Shown here: piece by piece, positions 8,669-17,361 of the stretch
Layout of the letters: each line of letters begins with the position of its first letter
How positions within the stretch are numbered: position 1 is the first letter of the stretch
Origin: Agrobacterium sp. RAC06
GTDB lineage: Bacteria > Pseudomonadota > Alphaproteobacteria > Rhizobiales > Rhizobiaceae
Assembly (NCBI RefSeq): GCF_001713475.1
Contig: NZ_CP016499.1
Coordinates: forward strand, 2,604,001-2,668,000
Direction of reading: 5' to 3'
Length of the DNA: 64,000 bases
Made by a program: the position numbers and the translations under genes
The notes under the pieces: generated by a model
What the model was told of the DNA's origin: nothing
Databases searched by the model: none
What the model saw: the letters and a program-made list of their open reading frames with translations, nothing else

Positions 8669-8694
8669 GCCCCTCGGCCCCCGCCGATCCGATG

Positions 8695-9063
8695 TTACTC
8701 GGTCAGGTTAATCTGCTCGGTCTCGCCACCGGTGCAGGTATAGCAGCAGTTCTCGCAATTCTCGGCATTGTCAGGACCGACGCCCCAGTAGCTCTGCTTG
8801 TCGCCGGAAATCCAGGCGCCGTAGCAGATCGTCTCGCCTTCTTCGCAAGACAGGGGGATCTCCTTGGTCTCACCGTCATCGAGATAAAAGACCTGGTTGT
8901 CACCCGGCCAGACATGGTCGCGATCCTGGCTGTAGAGCTCGACCTCGACGGCATTCGGATGATCGTTGCGCATGAAGAAGGTCACGTCTGCGGCCAATGC
9001 GGGTGCCGCAACGGCAACAGCCAGCGCCAAACCCAACCATCTCAAAGTTGCTGTTGCAACCAT
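8695..9063 (-). CDS. Small cysteine-rich exported protein of unknown function
   Basis: A 122-residue protein. The first ~24 residues form a clear Sec signal peptide (LGLALAVAVAAPALAA), leaving about 98 mature residues rich in acidic residues and with six cysteines, four of them in NCENCCYTC. The cysteine pattern suggests periplasmic disulphides or metal binding, but I do not recognise a family with a known role. The gene stands alone: about 120 bases separate it from the GNAT gene upstream, and a long hairpin follows its stop. Confidence 0.72.
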   Translation of the reverse strand: MVATATLRWLGLALAVAVAAPALAADVTFFMRNDHPNAVEVELYSQDRDHVWPGDNQVFYLDDGETKEIPLSCEEGETICYGAWISGDKQSYWGVGPDNAENCENCCYTCTGGETEQINLTE

Positions 9064-9183
9064 CTGAAGTCCACCCCCGGAAATTTAAAAACGGAGGGAC
9101 GATAATCAGATGCGTCGACCGCTGAAAAGGGCGAAGCTCAGACGTTTTTTGGGCTCAATCTCAAGAACTTGGCAGAGATGCCG

Positions 9184-9708
9184 TCAGGCCACAGTTTTCC
9201 AGAAGATCACCGTGTCGCAGTAGCGACCATCCGGAAACAGCGCGTAGTTCGGGATGATGCCTGAACGCTGCCAGCCAACCTTTTCATAGAGCGCCTCGGC
9301 AAGCTCGCCTGCTGCCGTGTCGAGCACCAGCAACGTGCGTCCGGCCTGCGCTGCCCCCTGTTCGGCGGCCGCCATCAGCGCCTTCGACAAGCCGAGACCA
9401 CGGGCGTCGCGATGTACCAAAAGCTTCATCAGATCGCCGCGATGCGGCTGGTTCGGCTTCGAGGCAAAGCCGACCTGAACTGTGCCGACCAGCCGATCGC
9501 CGAGAAAGGCGCCGTAGAGCAGGACTTCGCCACGCCCGACTGCCTCTGCGACGCCCCGCCAGAAGGTTTCGCCATCAGCGGGCGCAAACGGCGACATGAA
9601 GCCGAGCGAGGCGCCGCCTTCGACGCAATCGGAAAGCGTCTCGCAGAGGTCGGGCAAGGCGCCAAGCGTCTCGTCTTTGGAAATCGGGCGGATGTCGGGC
9701 TTGGGCAT
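9184..9708 (-). CDS. GNAT family N-acetyltransferase
   Basis: A 174-residue single-domain acetyltransferase. The acetyl-CoA binding motif A is visible as KLLVHRDARGLGLSKALM (residues ~90-107), followed by TLLVLDTAAGELAEALYEKVGW, the usual motif B region. The acceptor cannot be predicted. It lies 34 bases downstream of the XRE-cupin regulator on the same strand, so the two are probably co-transcribed and the regulator may control both. Confidence 0.85.
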   Translation of the reverse strand: MPKPDIRPISKDETLGALPDLCETLSDCVEGGASLGFMSPFAPADGETFWRGVAEAVGRGEVLLYGAFLGDRLVGTVQVGFASKPNQPHRGDLMKLLVHRDARGLGLSKALMAAAEQGAAQAGRTLLVLDTAAGELAEALYEKVGWQRSGIIPNYALFPDGRYCDTVIFWKTVA

Positions 9709-9742
9709 GGGGTCAGGTCCTGTCGTCGGAAGTGGGAGATGG

Positions 9743-10315
9743 TCAAGGGCCGAGGGAAATCACCACGGCATAGCGGGCGGGTCGATCGGTCGGGTTTCGG
9801 TAGCCATGCACGTCACCGACATTCATGAACAGGCAGTCGCCGGCTTCGAGCCGGTGCTCGGCGTCACCGACGGTCAATTCGATTACGCCGTCGAAGACCC
9901 AGACATGCTGCGTCTGGCTGCGCCCGCTCGGGCGGCCGGGAAAGCGGACCTCGGCACCGGCCGGAAACTCGACCTCGACGATATCGGTGCCGCTGCCTGT
10001 GCCCGGGGGCGAAATCGCACGGCGCAGATATCCGCTTTCCGGATCGCGCCAGACCGGTTGGTCGGCTCGTCGTGACAGTGGCGAGGGTTCGCTCTCCGTG
10101 CTGGCAAAGAAGACGGACAGGGAAACCCCGAGCGCCGAGCAGAGCCGCGCCAGAAGCGCTGCCGTCGGACTTGCCTCGGATCGCTCGATGCGCGAGATCA
10201 TCGCCCGGCTGACGCCTGAAAGCTCCGCCAGCTGGTCGAGCGTCAGCCCCCGCTCGATGCGCAGGCGCTTCAGCCTTTCGGCGACATGTTTCTCGAATTG
10301 ATCCTCTGATTCCAT
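9743..10315 (-). CDS. XRE family regulator with C-terminal cupin domain
   Basis: A 190-residue protein. Residues ~12-66 are a lambda-repressor-like helix-turn-helix (RGLTLDQLAELSGVSRAM) and residues ~105-180 are a cupin barrel (VEVEFPAGAEVRFPG, LEAGDCLFMNVGDVHGY). Such proteins bind DNA and sense a small ligand in the cupin, often in amino acid or polyamine metabolism. It diverges from a second protein of the same architecture across 123 bases and probably shares a transcript with the GNAT gene downstream. The ligand is unknown. Confidence 0.87.
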   Translation of the reverse strand: MESEDQFEKHVAERLKRLRIERGLTLDQLAELSGVSRAMISRIERSEASPTAALLARLCSALGVSLSVFFASTESEPSPLSRRADQPVWRDPESGYLRRAISPPGTGSGTDIVEVEFPAGAEVRFPGRPSGRSQTQHVWVFDGVIELTVGDAEHRLEAGDCLFMNVGDVHGYRNPTDRPARYAVVISLGP

Positions 10316-10438
10316 TATTTGAGAATTCCACGCGCATATATTGGAGTCAAGCTTTCATGCCCGCCCTCTTCCGTTGCGCCTGCCGGTCGGCGTAAAAGAG
10401 GCGGTCGGCACCCGCCGACGTGACCGCAGGACATTCTG

Positions 10439-11005
10439 ATGCAGCAGCACACTCCCGAGATCGGCCCGGCCATCAAGCGCGAGCGCAAGGCGCGCAAGCT
10501 GACGCTCGAACAGCTCGGCACATTGTCCGGCGTCTCCAAGTCGATGCTGAGCCAGATCGAGCGTGGCGAGGCCAATCCGACCTTTGCCGTGCTCTGGAGC
10601 CTCACCCAGGCGATGGAAATCGAACTCTCGGACCTGATCGGCAATGGCACCTCCGTCGCCGGACGCGAGGAGATTGAAGTCACCTCGGTCATGCACACGC
10701 CCGTCATCCGTAGCGCCGACGGCTCTTGCCGGTTGAAGATCCTGAGCTCGCCCCGGCTCGCCGGCCAGACGGAATGGTACGAGCTCGAAATGGATCCCGG
10801 CGGCGCCCTTGTGAGCCAGCCACATTCGATCGGCGCCTTCGAACATTTCACCGCCTTTACCGATGGTTTCGAGATTTCGAGCGGCAGCAGCAAGACCCAG
10901 ATTCGATCAGGCGAGACCGCCCGGTACCGCGCCGATGTTCCGCATGCGATCCGCAATGGCGGAACGGATATCGGCAAGGGCCTGCTGGTCGTGCTACACA
11001 GATAG
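10439..11005 (+). CDS. XRE family regulator with C-terminal cupin domain
   Basis: A 188-residue protein with a helix-turn-helix at residues ~8-62 (KLTLEQLGTLSGVSKSML) and a cupin at ~105-180 (LEMDPGGALVSQPHSIGAF, RSGETARYRADVPHAI). It has the same architecture as the divergent neighbour, but the cupin parts differ clearly, so it is not a recent duplicate. It is 82 bases upstream of kbl-tdh on the same strand, which makes control of threonine/glycine catabolism the most likely role by position. No direct evidence links the ligand to threonine. Confidence 0.87.
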   Translation: MQQHTPEIGPAIKRERKARKLTLEQLGTLSGVSKSMLSQIERGEANPTFAVLWSLTQAMEIELSDLIGNGTSVAGREEIEVTSVMHTPVIRSADGSCRLKILSSPRLAGQTEWYELEMDPGGALVSQPHSIGAFEHFTAFTDGFEISSGSSKTQIRSGETARYRADVPHAIRNGGTDIGKGLLVVLHR

Positions 11006-11045
11006 GCGACAAGGCAATTCCAAAATATCGATTGCCGCGGGGCAA

Positions 11046-11065
11046 AATTCCGATATGCTGGAATT
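11046..11065. promoter_or_regulatory. Possible operator before kbl
   Basis: AATTCC and GGAATT arms of 6 bp around an 8-base spacer, 22 bases before the kbl ATG. AATTCC occurs again at 11016-11021 and in the space between the two XRE-cupin genes (10324-10329). This is a site a helix-turn-helix dimer could bind, but the arms are short. Confidence 0.35.
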
Positions 11066-11087
11066 ATTCAGCATCGAGGGATTTCCC

Positions 11088-12290
11088 ATGCAGACCGGCT
11101 TTCTCGACCACATCACCGACATCCTCCAGGGCATCGAAGCCGACGGGCTACTGAAGCGCGAACGCGAAATCGTCAGCCCGCAATCGGGCCGCATCCAGGT
11201 GCGCGATGCGAAGGGCACGCGCGAGATGATCAATCTCTGCGCCAACAATTATCTCGGCCTCGCCAACCATCCCGAAATCGAAAAGGCCGCCAAGGCCGCG
11301 ATCGACAGCCACGGCTTCGGCATGGCCTCGGTGCGCTTCATCTGCGGCGCGCAGGACATCCACCGTCAGCTCGAACAGGCAATCGCCCGCTATCTCGACA
11401 AGGATGACGCGATCCTGTTTGCCGCCTGCTTTGATGCCAATGGCGGGATCTTCGAGACCCTGCTCGGCCCGGAAGATGCGATCATTTCCGACAGCCTCAA
11501 CCACGCCTCGATCATCGACGGCGTGCGGCTCTCCAAAGCGAAGCGCTACCGCTATGCGAACTCGGACATGGACGGGCTGGAAGACGAGTTGAAGAAGGCG
11601 ATTGCCGAGGGCACGCGTTTCCGGCTGATCGTCACCGACGGCGTCTTCTCGATGGACGGCTATGTCGCGAAGCTCCCGGAGATCTGTGCGCTCGCCGAGA
11701 AATACGGCGCCATGGTGATGATCGACGAATGCCATGCCACGGGCCATTTGGGCGCCAAGGGCAAGGGCACGCCGACGCTGACTGGTGTCGGCACCCGCGT
11801 CGACATCATCACCGGCACTTTCGGCAAGACGCTGGGTGGCGCCATGGGCGGCTTCATCGCCGGCCCGAAAGCTGCGATCGACCTGCTTCGCCAGCGGGCA
11901 CGGCCCTATCTCTTCTCCAACAGCCTCGCCCCCGCTGTCGCTGCCGGCTCGCTCAAGGCGATCGAGATCGCCGAAAGCGCCGACGACCTGCGCGCCAAGC
12001 TCTCCGGCCACACCAAACGCTTCCGCCAGGGCCTCACCGAGGCGGGCTTCGAACTGCTTCCTGGCGAGACGCCGATCATCCCGGTTATGACCCATGACGC
12101 TGTGCTGGCGCAAAAGCTCGCCGCCGAACTCGATGCGCGCGGCGTCTATGTCGCCGGCTTCTTCTTCCCCGTCGTGCCCAAGGGCCAGGCCCGCATCCGC
12201 ACCCAGATGTCGGCAGCGCTCTCCGAGGCCGATATCGACACCGCCATCGCCGCATTCATCGATGCCGGCAAGACCATCGGGATGATCTGA
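11088..12290 (+). CDS. kbl: Glycine C-acetyltransferase (2-amino-3-ketobutyrate CoA ligase)
   Basis: A 400-residue PLP enzyme of the alpha-oxoamine synthase family. It cleaves 2-amino-3-oxobutyrate with CoA to glycine and acetyl-CoA, the second step of threonine breakdown. [17 protein letters not shown] near the N-terminus, [16 protein letters not shown] and the PLP lysine K247 in [12 protein letters not shown] are all present. ATG 11088, behind GAGGG with good spacing, gives the normal length; the frame is open further upstream without meaning. The tdh gene follows after 2 bases, so the two enzymes are made together and can pass on the unstable intermediate. Confidence 0.96.
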   Translation: MQTGFLDHITDILQGIEADGLLKREREIVSPQSGRIQVRDAKGTREMINLCANNYLGLANHPEIEKAAKAAIDSHGFGMASVRFICGAQDIHRQLEQAIARYLDKDDAILFAACFDANGGIFETLLGPEDAIISDSLNHASIIDGVRLSKAKRYRYANSDMDGLEDELKKAIAEGTRFRLIVTDGVFSMDGYVAKLPEICALAEKYGAMVMIDECHATGHLGAKGKGTPTLTGVGTRVDIITGTFGKTLGGAMGGFIAGPKAAIDLLRQRARPYLFSNSLAPAVAAGSLKAIEIAESADDLRAKLSGHTKRFRQGLTEAGFELLPGETPIIPVMTHDAVLAQKLAAELDARGVYVAGFFFPVVPKGQARIRTQMSAALSEADIDTAIAAFIDAGKTIGMI

Positions 12291-12292
12291 TC

Positions 12293-13318
12293 ATGAAGGC
12301 GCTTTCCAAGCAGAAATCCGAGGTCGGCATCTGGATGATCGACGCGCCCGTTCCCGAAATCGGGCCGGATGACGTGCTGGTCAAGATCAACAAAACAGGC
12401 ATCTGCGGCACCGACGTCCACATCTACAAATGGGACGAGTGGGCGCAGAAGACGATCCCCGTGCCGATGATCACTGGCCATGAATATGCCGGCGAAATCG
12501 TCGCCGTCGGGGCCAATGTGCGAAACCTCCAGGTCGGCCAGCGCGTCTCCGGCGAGGGCCATCTCGTCGGCATGAACAGCCGCGCCTCACGCGCCGGCAA
12601 GTATCATCTCGACCCGGAGACCAAGGGCATCGGCGTCAACGTCCAGGGCACGTTTGCAGAGTTCGCCAAGATCCCGGCCTTTAACATCATCCCGCTGCCA
12701 GACACGATCGACGACGAGATCGGCGCGATCCTCGATCCGCTCGGCAATGCCGTGCATACGGCGCTTGCCTTCGACCTCGTCGGCGAGGACGTGATCATCA
12801 CCGGCGCCGGGCCGATCGGCATCATGGGTGCCGCGATCGCCCGCCATGTCGGCGCGCGTCACGTGGTCATCACTGACGTCAACCCGGAGCGCCTGGCGCT
12901 GGCGGCCGAGGTCGCCGATGTACATCCGGTCAACGTCGCGAACGAAGACCTGCGGGACGTCATGACGAAACTGAAGATGAAGGAAGGCTTCGATGTCGGC
13001 CTTGAGATGAGCGGCTCGCCGGCAGCGCTTGACCAGATGATCGACCATCTCGTCATGGGCGGCCGCATCGCACTTCTGGGCGTCCCCGCCCGGCCTTTCC
13101 ATTTCGACCTCTCCAAGGTCGTCTTCCGGATGGTGACGCTGAAGGGCATCTATGGCCGCGAAATGTTTGACACCTGGCACAAGATGCTCGCCATGCTCGA
13201 AAGCGGCCTCGACATCCGCAAGGTAATCACCCACCGGATGAAGGTGGACGATTACGCCGAAGCCTTCGAACTCGCCACCGCCGGCAAGGCAAGCAAGATC
13301 GTACTCGACTGGACCTGA
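12293..13318 (+). CDS. tdh: L-threonine 3-dehydrogenase, without the usual structural zinc cysteines
   Basis: A 341-residue zinc-type alcohol dehydrogenase family protein that oxidises L-threonine to 2-amino-3-oxobutyrate with NAD. The catalytic zinc site is intact: C38 in [10 protein letters not shown] and GHEYAGEI. The Rossmann motif is [11 protein letters not shown]. The lobe that carries four structural-zinc cysteines in E. coli Tdh (about residues 90-110) here reads [20 protein letters not shown], with no cysteine. This looks like a lineage variant, not damage, since the rest is colinear. The gene follows kbl by 2 bases. Confidence 0.95.
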   Translation: MKALSKQKSEVGIWMIDAPVPEIGPDDVLVKINKTGICGTDVHIYKWDEWAQKTIPVPMITGHEYAGEIVAVGANVRNLQVGQRVSGEGHLVGMNSRASRAGKYHLDPETKGIGVNVQGTFAEFAKIPAFNIIPLPDTIDDEIGAILDPLGNAVHTALAFDLVGEDVIITGAGPIGIMGAAIARHVGARHVVITDVNPERLALAAEVADVHPVNVANEDLRDVMTKLKMKEGFDVGLEMSGSPAALDQMIDHLVMGGRIALLGVPARPFHFDLSKVVFRMVTLKGIYGREMFDTWHKMLAMLESGLDIRKVITHRMKVDDYAEAFELATAGKASKIVLDWT

Positions 13319-13412
13319 CGGTCGCGCAATGCCAAAGCCACGCTCACGCAGAATTTCTGGAACATAGAGCGACTATCCCGCGTATGGTGATCGTTTGAAA
13401 CGAGGAACAACC

Positions 13413-14141
13413 ATGCGAAAAATCGGTCGAGTGCGGGAAGTCTGGCGCTATCCGGTGAGTTCTCTCGGCGGAGAAGCGCTCGCCTCGATCACCGTCTCGC
13501 CCGACGGCATCGAGGGTGACCGACGCTTTGCGCTGTTCGATCCGGACACCGGCCTTGCCGCCGCCCCCGAGAAGGAAACGCGCTGGCGCCCTGCCCTCTT
13601 CATCACCGCCTCGCAACCGGCAACCGGACTGCCGGTTCTGCGCTTCGCCGACGGCGCCGAACATGCACTCGATGACAGCGCATTGCCGGACCGTCTGGCA
13701 GAGCATTTCGGCTTCCCGGCCGCCATCGGGCTCGTCGGGTCAGGCGATTACCGCTTCCCCGTCGTCTCCAACCGCTACGCACCGGCGCCGCTTCACCTCG
13801 TGACCACGGCCTCGGTCAGCGCGCTTGCGGCAGTCACGGGCCTCCCGTCGCTGGATGCGAGACGCTTCCGCCCCTCGGTGTTGATAGAGACGGAAGACGA
13901 TGAAGGCTTCATCGAAAACGACTGGGTGGGCCACATGGTCAGGATCGGCGAAGCGGATATCCGCGTCACCGAAGCCTCGCGCCGCTGCGGCATGACGCTG
14001 GTCGCTCAACCGGGCATGGCAGAAGAGCCCGACGTGCTGCGCGGCATCATGCGCCACAACAAGCGCAATCTGGGCGTCTACGCCACGCCGGCCGCACCCG
14101 TCACGCTGTCCGTCGGCGACCCCGTCTACGCCGAGATCTGA
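13413..14141 (+). CDS. MOSC domain protein
   Basis: A 242-residue protein with an N-terminal MOSC beta-barrel segment (VWRYPVSSLGGEALASI, GIEGDRRFALFD) and a C-terminal MOSC core (RPSVLIET, RITEASRRCGM-like RVTEASRRCGMTL). MOSC proteins carry molybdenum cofactor or sulphur; the conserved cysteine of the core is present in RRCGM. ATG 13413 behind CGAGGAAC fits better than a TTG six codons earlier. Its last 16 bases overlap the 3' end of the convergent FAD protein gene. The substrate is unknown; N-hydroxylated compound reduction is a possibility from family members. Confidence 0.82.
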   Translation: MRKIGRVREVWRYPVSSLGGEALASITVSPDGIEGDRRFALFDPDTGLAAAPEKETRWRPALFITASQPATGLPVLRFADGAEHALDDSALPDRLAEHFGFPAAIGLVGSGDYRFPVVSNRYAPAPLHLVTTASVSALAAVTGLPSLDARRFRPSVLIETEDDEGFIENDWVGHMVRIGEADIRVTEASRRCGMTLVAQPGMAEEPDVLRGIMRHNKRNLGVYATPAAPVTLSVGDPVYAEI

Positions 14142-15817
14142 AACACCGGCGTATCAACGTCCACTACGTCCCTCAGGATCGCCCGGCCGACCGTCTCGCC
14201 GATATCCCGCGCGCTGGTGATGCCCTGCACGAAGGGCTCCTTGTGCAGCAGGAAGGCCACCGCTGCGCAATAGAGCCTGCCTTCCGACATCAGACCGAGA
14301 CGCGGGCGATAGAATTCATCGACGTCGATTCCACCGGTGCGAACCATATCGGGATCCCGGTCGAGCGATCGGATCGCCGTCGCCTTCGGCGTCGCGGCTT
14401 CGCGCACACCACCCTGATCGACAAGCGTCGGAAAGGGCAGATCGGTCGCCGACAGCGTCTCCTGACCGGTCGCATCGACAAAGGCCCCGAAGGTATGCGT
14501 GGTTCCGCCAACCACGATCTCGGCGCCCCGCTCCAGGCCATCCTCGGCCGTCCGGATCTCGTAATCCTCGCCGAGTTTCAGGATCGACAGCTTGCCCGCA
14601 CGGGCAAGCGCCAAAAGCCGGCGAATCGACATCAGCGGTACCGTTGCATAGTCGTCGATGAAGATGCCCTTGAAGTGGCGATGGAAGCGCTTCAGATCGT
14701 TCTCATCGAGATGCGGAATGACCTTTGCCACGATCTCGTGGGTGATCAGGATCGCATAGCGCCAAGGCACGGTGTAACGCTTCTGCCGGTTCTCTTCGGC
14801 CTCGGCCAGATTTTTCGCCGCCCAGACAAAGGGATCGCTTTCGCTGCGATCGGCATAATAAGCGGCCGCAAAGGTCTCGACCGTCAGCTGCGACAGACCG
14901 ATCCGGGCGGCATAATCAGGGTCACGCGCAACGATTTCGCCGCGAAAGAGCTCGAAGACCTCGTCGAGCAGATCGTGCCGGCCCGTGGCAATCAGCGCAT
15001 CGATCGCTTCTTCGGTGCAGACGAGGGGCGTGACATACGGAAGCGGGCAGTAGAAATCGGCCTCCGGCAGGATGCCCTTGCGTGACATCAACGTGGCGGA
15101 GAACCCTTCGGTATCGGCAGCCGGCTGATATTGCAGATCGCCGGCGGCATCGGCGTAGAACATGCCGTGTGCCGTCGCGACCGTCATCAGTGCATCGATG
15201 CCGCTCAGCGACGTGCCGAGAATGCCGACCGCCTCATTGCGGATCGATGTCAGAACGGTCGCCGGCCAGGGCGAGACGAAATAGCCGGGCCGGATTTCCG
15301 TGCTGTCGGGCCAGTTGTGGCCGGTCGCCATGACGACATGGTCATAGGCCGCGTCGTTCTCCCCGTCGACATGGCTGACGCGAAGGCGGATCGCATCGGC
15401 CTGGATCTCGATATCAATCACCTTGTGGCGGGCAAGCACGATGATCTCGTGACCACGCTCGGCCGCGATTGCCCGCATCCGCTCGAACTGCGCCTGCATA
15501 TAGTCGCCAAGCACGAGACGCGGATAAAACTCCCGCTCATCGATCGCCTCGCGCCTGATCCCGTGGCGCATCAGCGTATCGTCATCCTGTCGTCGCAACC
15601 ACTCGACCAGGGTCTCCGTAAACGCCGGAAACTCGATGCTCGGGATGTTGGAGAGCATGGCGGGATCGTTCATGTCGGGATGGTAGGGCGTGCCCTTTCC
15701 CGGCTCGCCCTCTGCTTCGTAAAGCGTGATGGACAAGGGAACGGTGGAACCGATCAGTTGTTTGAAGGTGTAGAGGCCGGTGGGACCGGTGCCGATGATC
15801 GAAATTCTCGGAAACAT
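14126..15817 (-). CDS. FAD/NAD(P)-binding protein (NAD_binding_9 type)
   Basis: A 563-residue protein that opens with a dinucleotide-binding motif (IIGTGPTGLYTFKQL) and has a second nucleotide region around VVMATGHNWPDS. It resembles the FAD-NAD(P)-binding proteins of the HI0933/NAD_binding_9 group, whose reactions are mostly unknown; some relatives are amino acid monooxygenases. The C-terminal region (AFVDATGQETLS) fits the same fold. It overlaps the convergent MOSC gene by 16 bases at its 3' end. Both genes are redox-related, but opposite strands make a shared operon impossible. Confidence 0.78.
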   Translation of the reverse strand: MFPRISIIGTGPTGLYTFKQLIGSTVPLSITLYEAEGEPGKGTPYHPDMNDPAMLSNIPSIEFPAFTETLVEWLRRQDDDTLMRHGIRREAIDEREFYPRLVLGDYMQAQFERMRAIAAERGHEIIVLARHKVIDIEIQADAIRLRVSHVDGENDAAYDHVVMATGHNWPDSTEIRPGYFVSPWPATVLTSIRNEAVGILGTSLSGIDALMTVATAHGMFYADAAGDLQYQPAADTEGFSATLMSRKGILPEADFYCPLPYVTPLVCTEEAIDALIATGRHDLLDEVFELFRGEIVARDPDYAARIGLSQLTVETFAAAYYADRSESDPFVWAAKNLAEAEENRQKRYTVPWRYAILITHEIVAKVIPHLDENDLKRFHRHFKGIFIDDYATVPLMSIRRLLALARAGKLSILKLGEDYEIRTAEDGLERGAEIVVGGTTHTFGAFVDATGQETLSATDLPFPTLVDQGGVREAATPKATAIRSLDRDPDMVRTGGIDVDEFYRPRLGLMSEGRLYCAAVAFLLHKEPFVQGITSARDIGETVGRAILRDVVDVDTPVFQISA

Positions 15818-15982
15818 GTATGGACTCGCTGTCGGCGAGGGATCTCGCGCGGGTGCCTATCAATGCATCTGAAGCATGGATGTTCCCTTGCCTGTCTCAT
15901 GCCTTCTGCGGCGAAGCGCCCCGGAACAAATGCCGCCCGTCGCGCCTTTCTCCGACACCCCAACCCAAGAGGAGCATGACCA

Positions 15983-16213
15983 ATGATTTCTGCAGATCAG
16001 ATCCGCGAACACATGGAAGTTCTTGCCCAGGACGGCGCCCATGTCGGCACCGTTGACCATATGGATGGCGCAAGCCGCATCAAGCTGACCAAGAATGATT
16101 CCGCTGATGGCCAGCACCATTACATCCCGCTCGACTGGGTCGATCATGTCGATCAGCACGTCCATCTGTCGAAGGACGGCGATACCGTGAAGCGCGACTG
16201 GTCGGTCAACTGA
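15983..16213 (+). CDS. DUF2171 family small protein
   Basis: A 76-residue protein of the DUF2171 type: MISADQIREHMEVLAQDG at the start and HHYIPLDWVDHVDQHVHL in the middle, resembling a PRC-barrel-like small fold. It is histidine- and aspartate-rich. The role is unknown; relatives are often stress- or stationary-phase-linked, but nothing here proves it. AGAGGAGC precedes the ATG, and a strong terminator follows within 31 bases, so it is a single-gene transcript. Confidence 0.8.
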   Translation: MISADQIREHMEVLAQDGAHVGTVDHMDGASRIKLTKNDSADGQHHYIPLDWVDHVDQHVHLSKDGDTVKRDWSVN

Positions 16214-16243
16214 TCGATCAGTGCCTGGCACAATGCCGGCAGA

Positions 16244-16281
16244 AGAGCCGCCACGCCTATGCGTGGTGGCTCTTTCTCGTT
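16244..16281. terminator. Terminator between DUF2171 and SnoaL-like genes
   Basis: A 13-bp stem with one G-U pair (16244-16256 with 16261-16273), loop CTAT, then TTTCTCGTTTT. It lies between two convergent genes and ends 4 bases before the SnoaL-like stop, so it may serve both; the T tract favours the plus strand. Confidence 0.85.
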
Positions 16282-16284
16282 TTA

Positions 16285-16686
16285 TCAGCCGCCGACCTGG
16301 GCGATCCAGTCGGGAAGGCTGTAATAGTTGGAGATGCGGGCGACCTTGCCGTCGCGGATTTCGAAAAAGGCGCCCGCCGGCAGGCGGTAGGTCTGGCCAT
16401 TGGCTTCCGGCAGGCCCTCGTCGGTTGAAAGATAAGTGCCGTTGACGATGAATTCGGCCGCACCCCGCGTGCCGTCCTCGTTGACCATCACCACCATGTC
16501 GGTGAGCTCTTCCCGGTAGCAGCGGTTCATGTGGTCCATGAACTTCGAGAACGCTTCCTTCCCCGTCTGGCGGGCACCCTGGTTGATGTCGTGCGCGACG
16601 TCATCGGTCAGCAGCGCGAGGAAACGGTCCATGTCGCCGGCATTGAAGGCATCGTAATAGGCGCGGATGGTGGCTGCGGCGGTCAT
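16285..16686 (-). CDS. SnoaL-like / ketosteroid isomerase-related protein
   Basis: A 133-residue single-domain protein of the NTF2-like fold: IRAYYDAFNAGDMDRFLALL at the N-terminus and IRDGKVARISNYYSLPDW near the end are typical. It fits the 'ketosteroid isomerase-related' group, where isomerase activity is not shown. It diverges from the GNAT-nitrilase pair across about 80 bases; I infer a functional group, as these three types often sit together, but the substrate is unknown. Confidence 0.82.
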   Translation of the reverse strand: MTAAATIRAYYDAFNAGDMDRFLALLTDDVAHDINQGARQTGKEAFSKFMDHMNRCYREELTDMVVMVNEDGTRGAAEFIVNGTYLSTDEGLPEANGQTYRLPAGAFFEIRDGKVARISNYYSLPDWIAQVGG

Positions 16687-16767
16687 CGGTCACTCCTCGT
16701 CGTGGAATTGCTTTCTTGGGTGGTCGCAGATGGGTATAACCACTCCGCAACGGACTGAAAACACTCT

Positions 16768-17361
16768 ATGGCGCTTACGATCCAATCCTTTTCCGGCAGC
16801 GACGCCGCCCCCTATTTCGACGACCTCGCGCGGCTTCGGATCACGGTCTTCCGTGATTTTCCCTATCTCTATCATGGCGATAGCGACTATGAGCGAGAGT
16901 ATATGGAGATCTACGCCCGCTCGGAGGGCTCGGTCTTCATCCTCGCCATCGATAATGGCCTGGTCGTCGGCGCCTCCACGGGGACGCCGATGGCGACAGA
17001 GACCGACGAGGTCCAGGCACCGTTCATCAAAGCCGGTCGCGATCCGGCCGATTACTTCTATTTCGGCGAAAGCGTGCTTCTGGCCGACTATCGCGGCCAG
17101 GGCATCGGCGTGAAATTCTTCGAGGGCCGGGAGGCGCAGGCGAAGAAACTCGGTCTGCGCTACACCACCTTCTGCGCCGTCGAGCGCCCCCTCGACCATC
17201 CGCGCCGCCCGGCCGACTACCAGCCGCTCAATGCCTTCTGGCAAAAACGCGGTTATACCCATCACCCCGCGCTTCGAACCACCTTCACCTGGCGCGACCT
17301 CGACGCATCAGTCGAAAGCCCGAAGCCGCTTTCCTTCTGGATCCGAGATCTTTCACCATGA
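16768..17361 (+). CDS. GNAT family N-acetyltransferase
   Basis: A 197-residue acetyltransferase. The acetyl-CoA site is LLADYRGQGIGVKFFEGREAQ in pattern (V-x-x-x-x-RGQGIG, residues ~107-122), and the C-terminus PLNAFWQKRGYTHH is the usual motif B end. Its stop overlaps the start of the next gene by 4 bases (ATGA at 17358-17361), so it is translationally coupled to the nitrilase-family enzyme and the two likely act on the same compound class. Confidence 0.86.
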   Translation: MALTIQSFSGSDAAPYFDDLARLRITVFRDFPYLYHGDSDYEREYMEIYARSEGSVFILAIDNGLVVGASTGTPMATETDEVQAPFIKAGRDPADYFYFGESVLLADYRGQGIGVKFFEGREAQAKKLGLRYTTFCAVERPLDHPRRPADYQPLNAFWQKRGYTHHPALRTTFTWRDLDASVESPKPLSFWIRDLSP

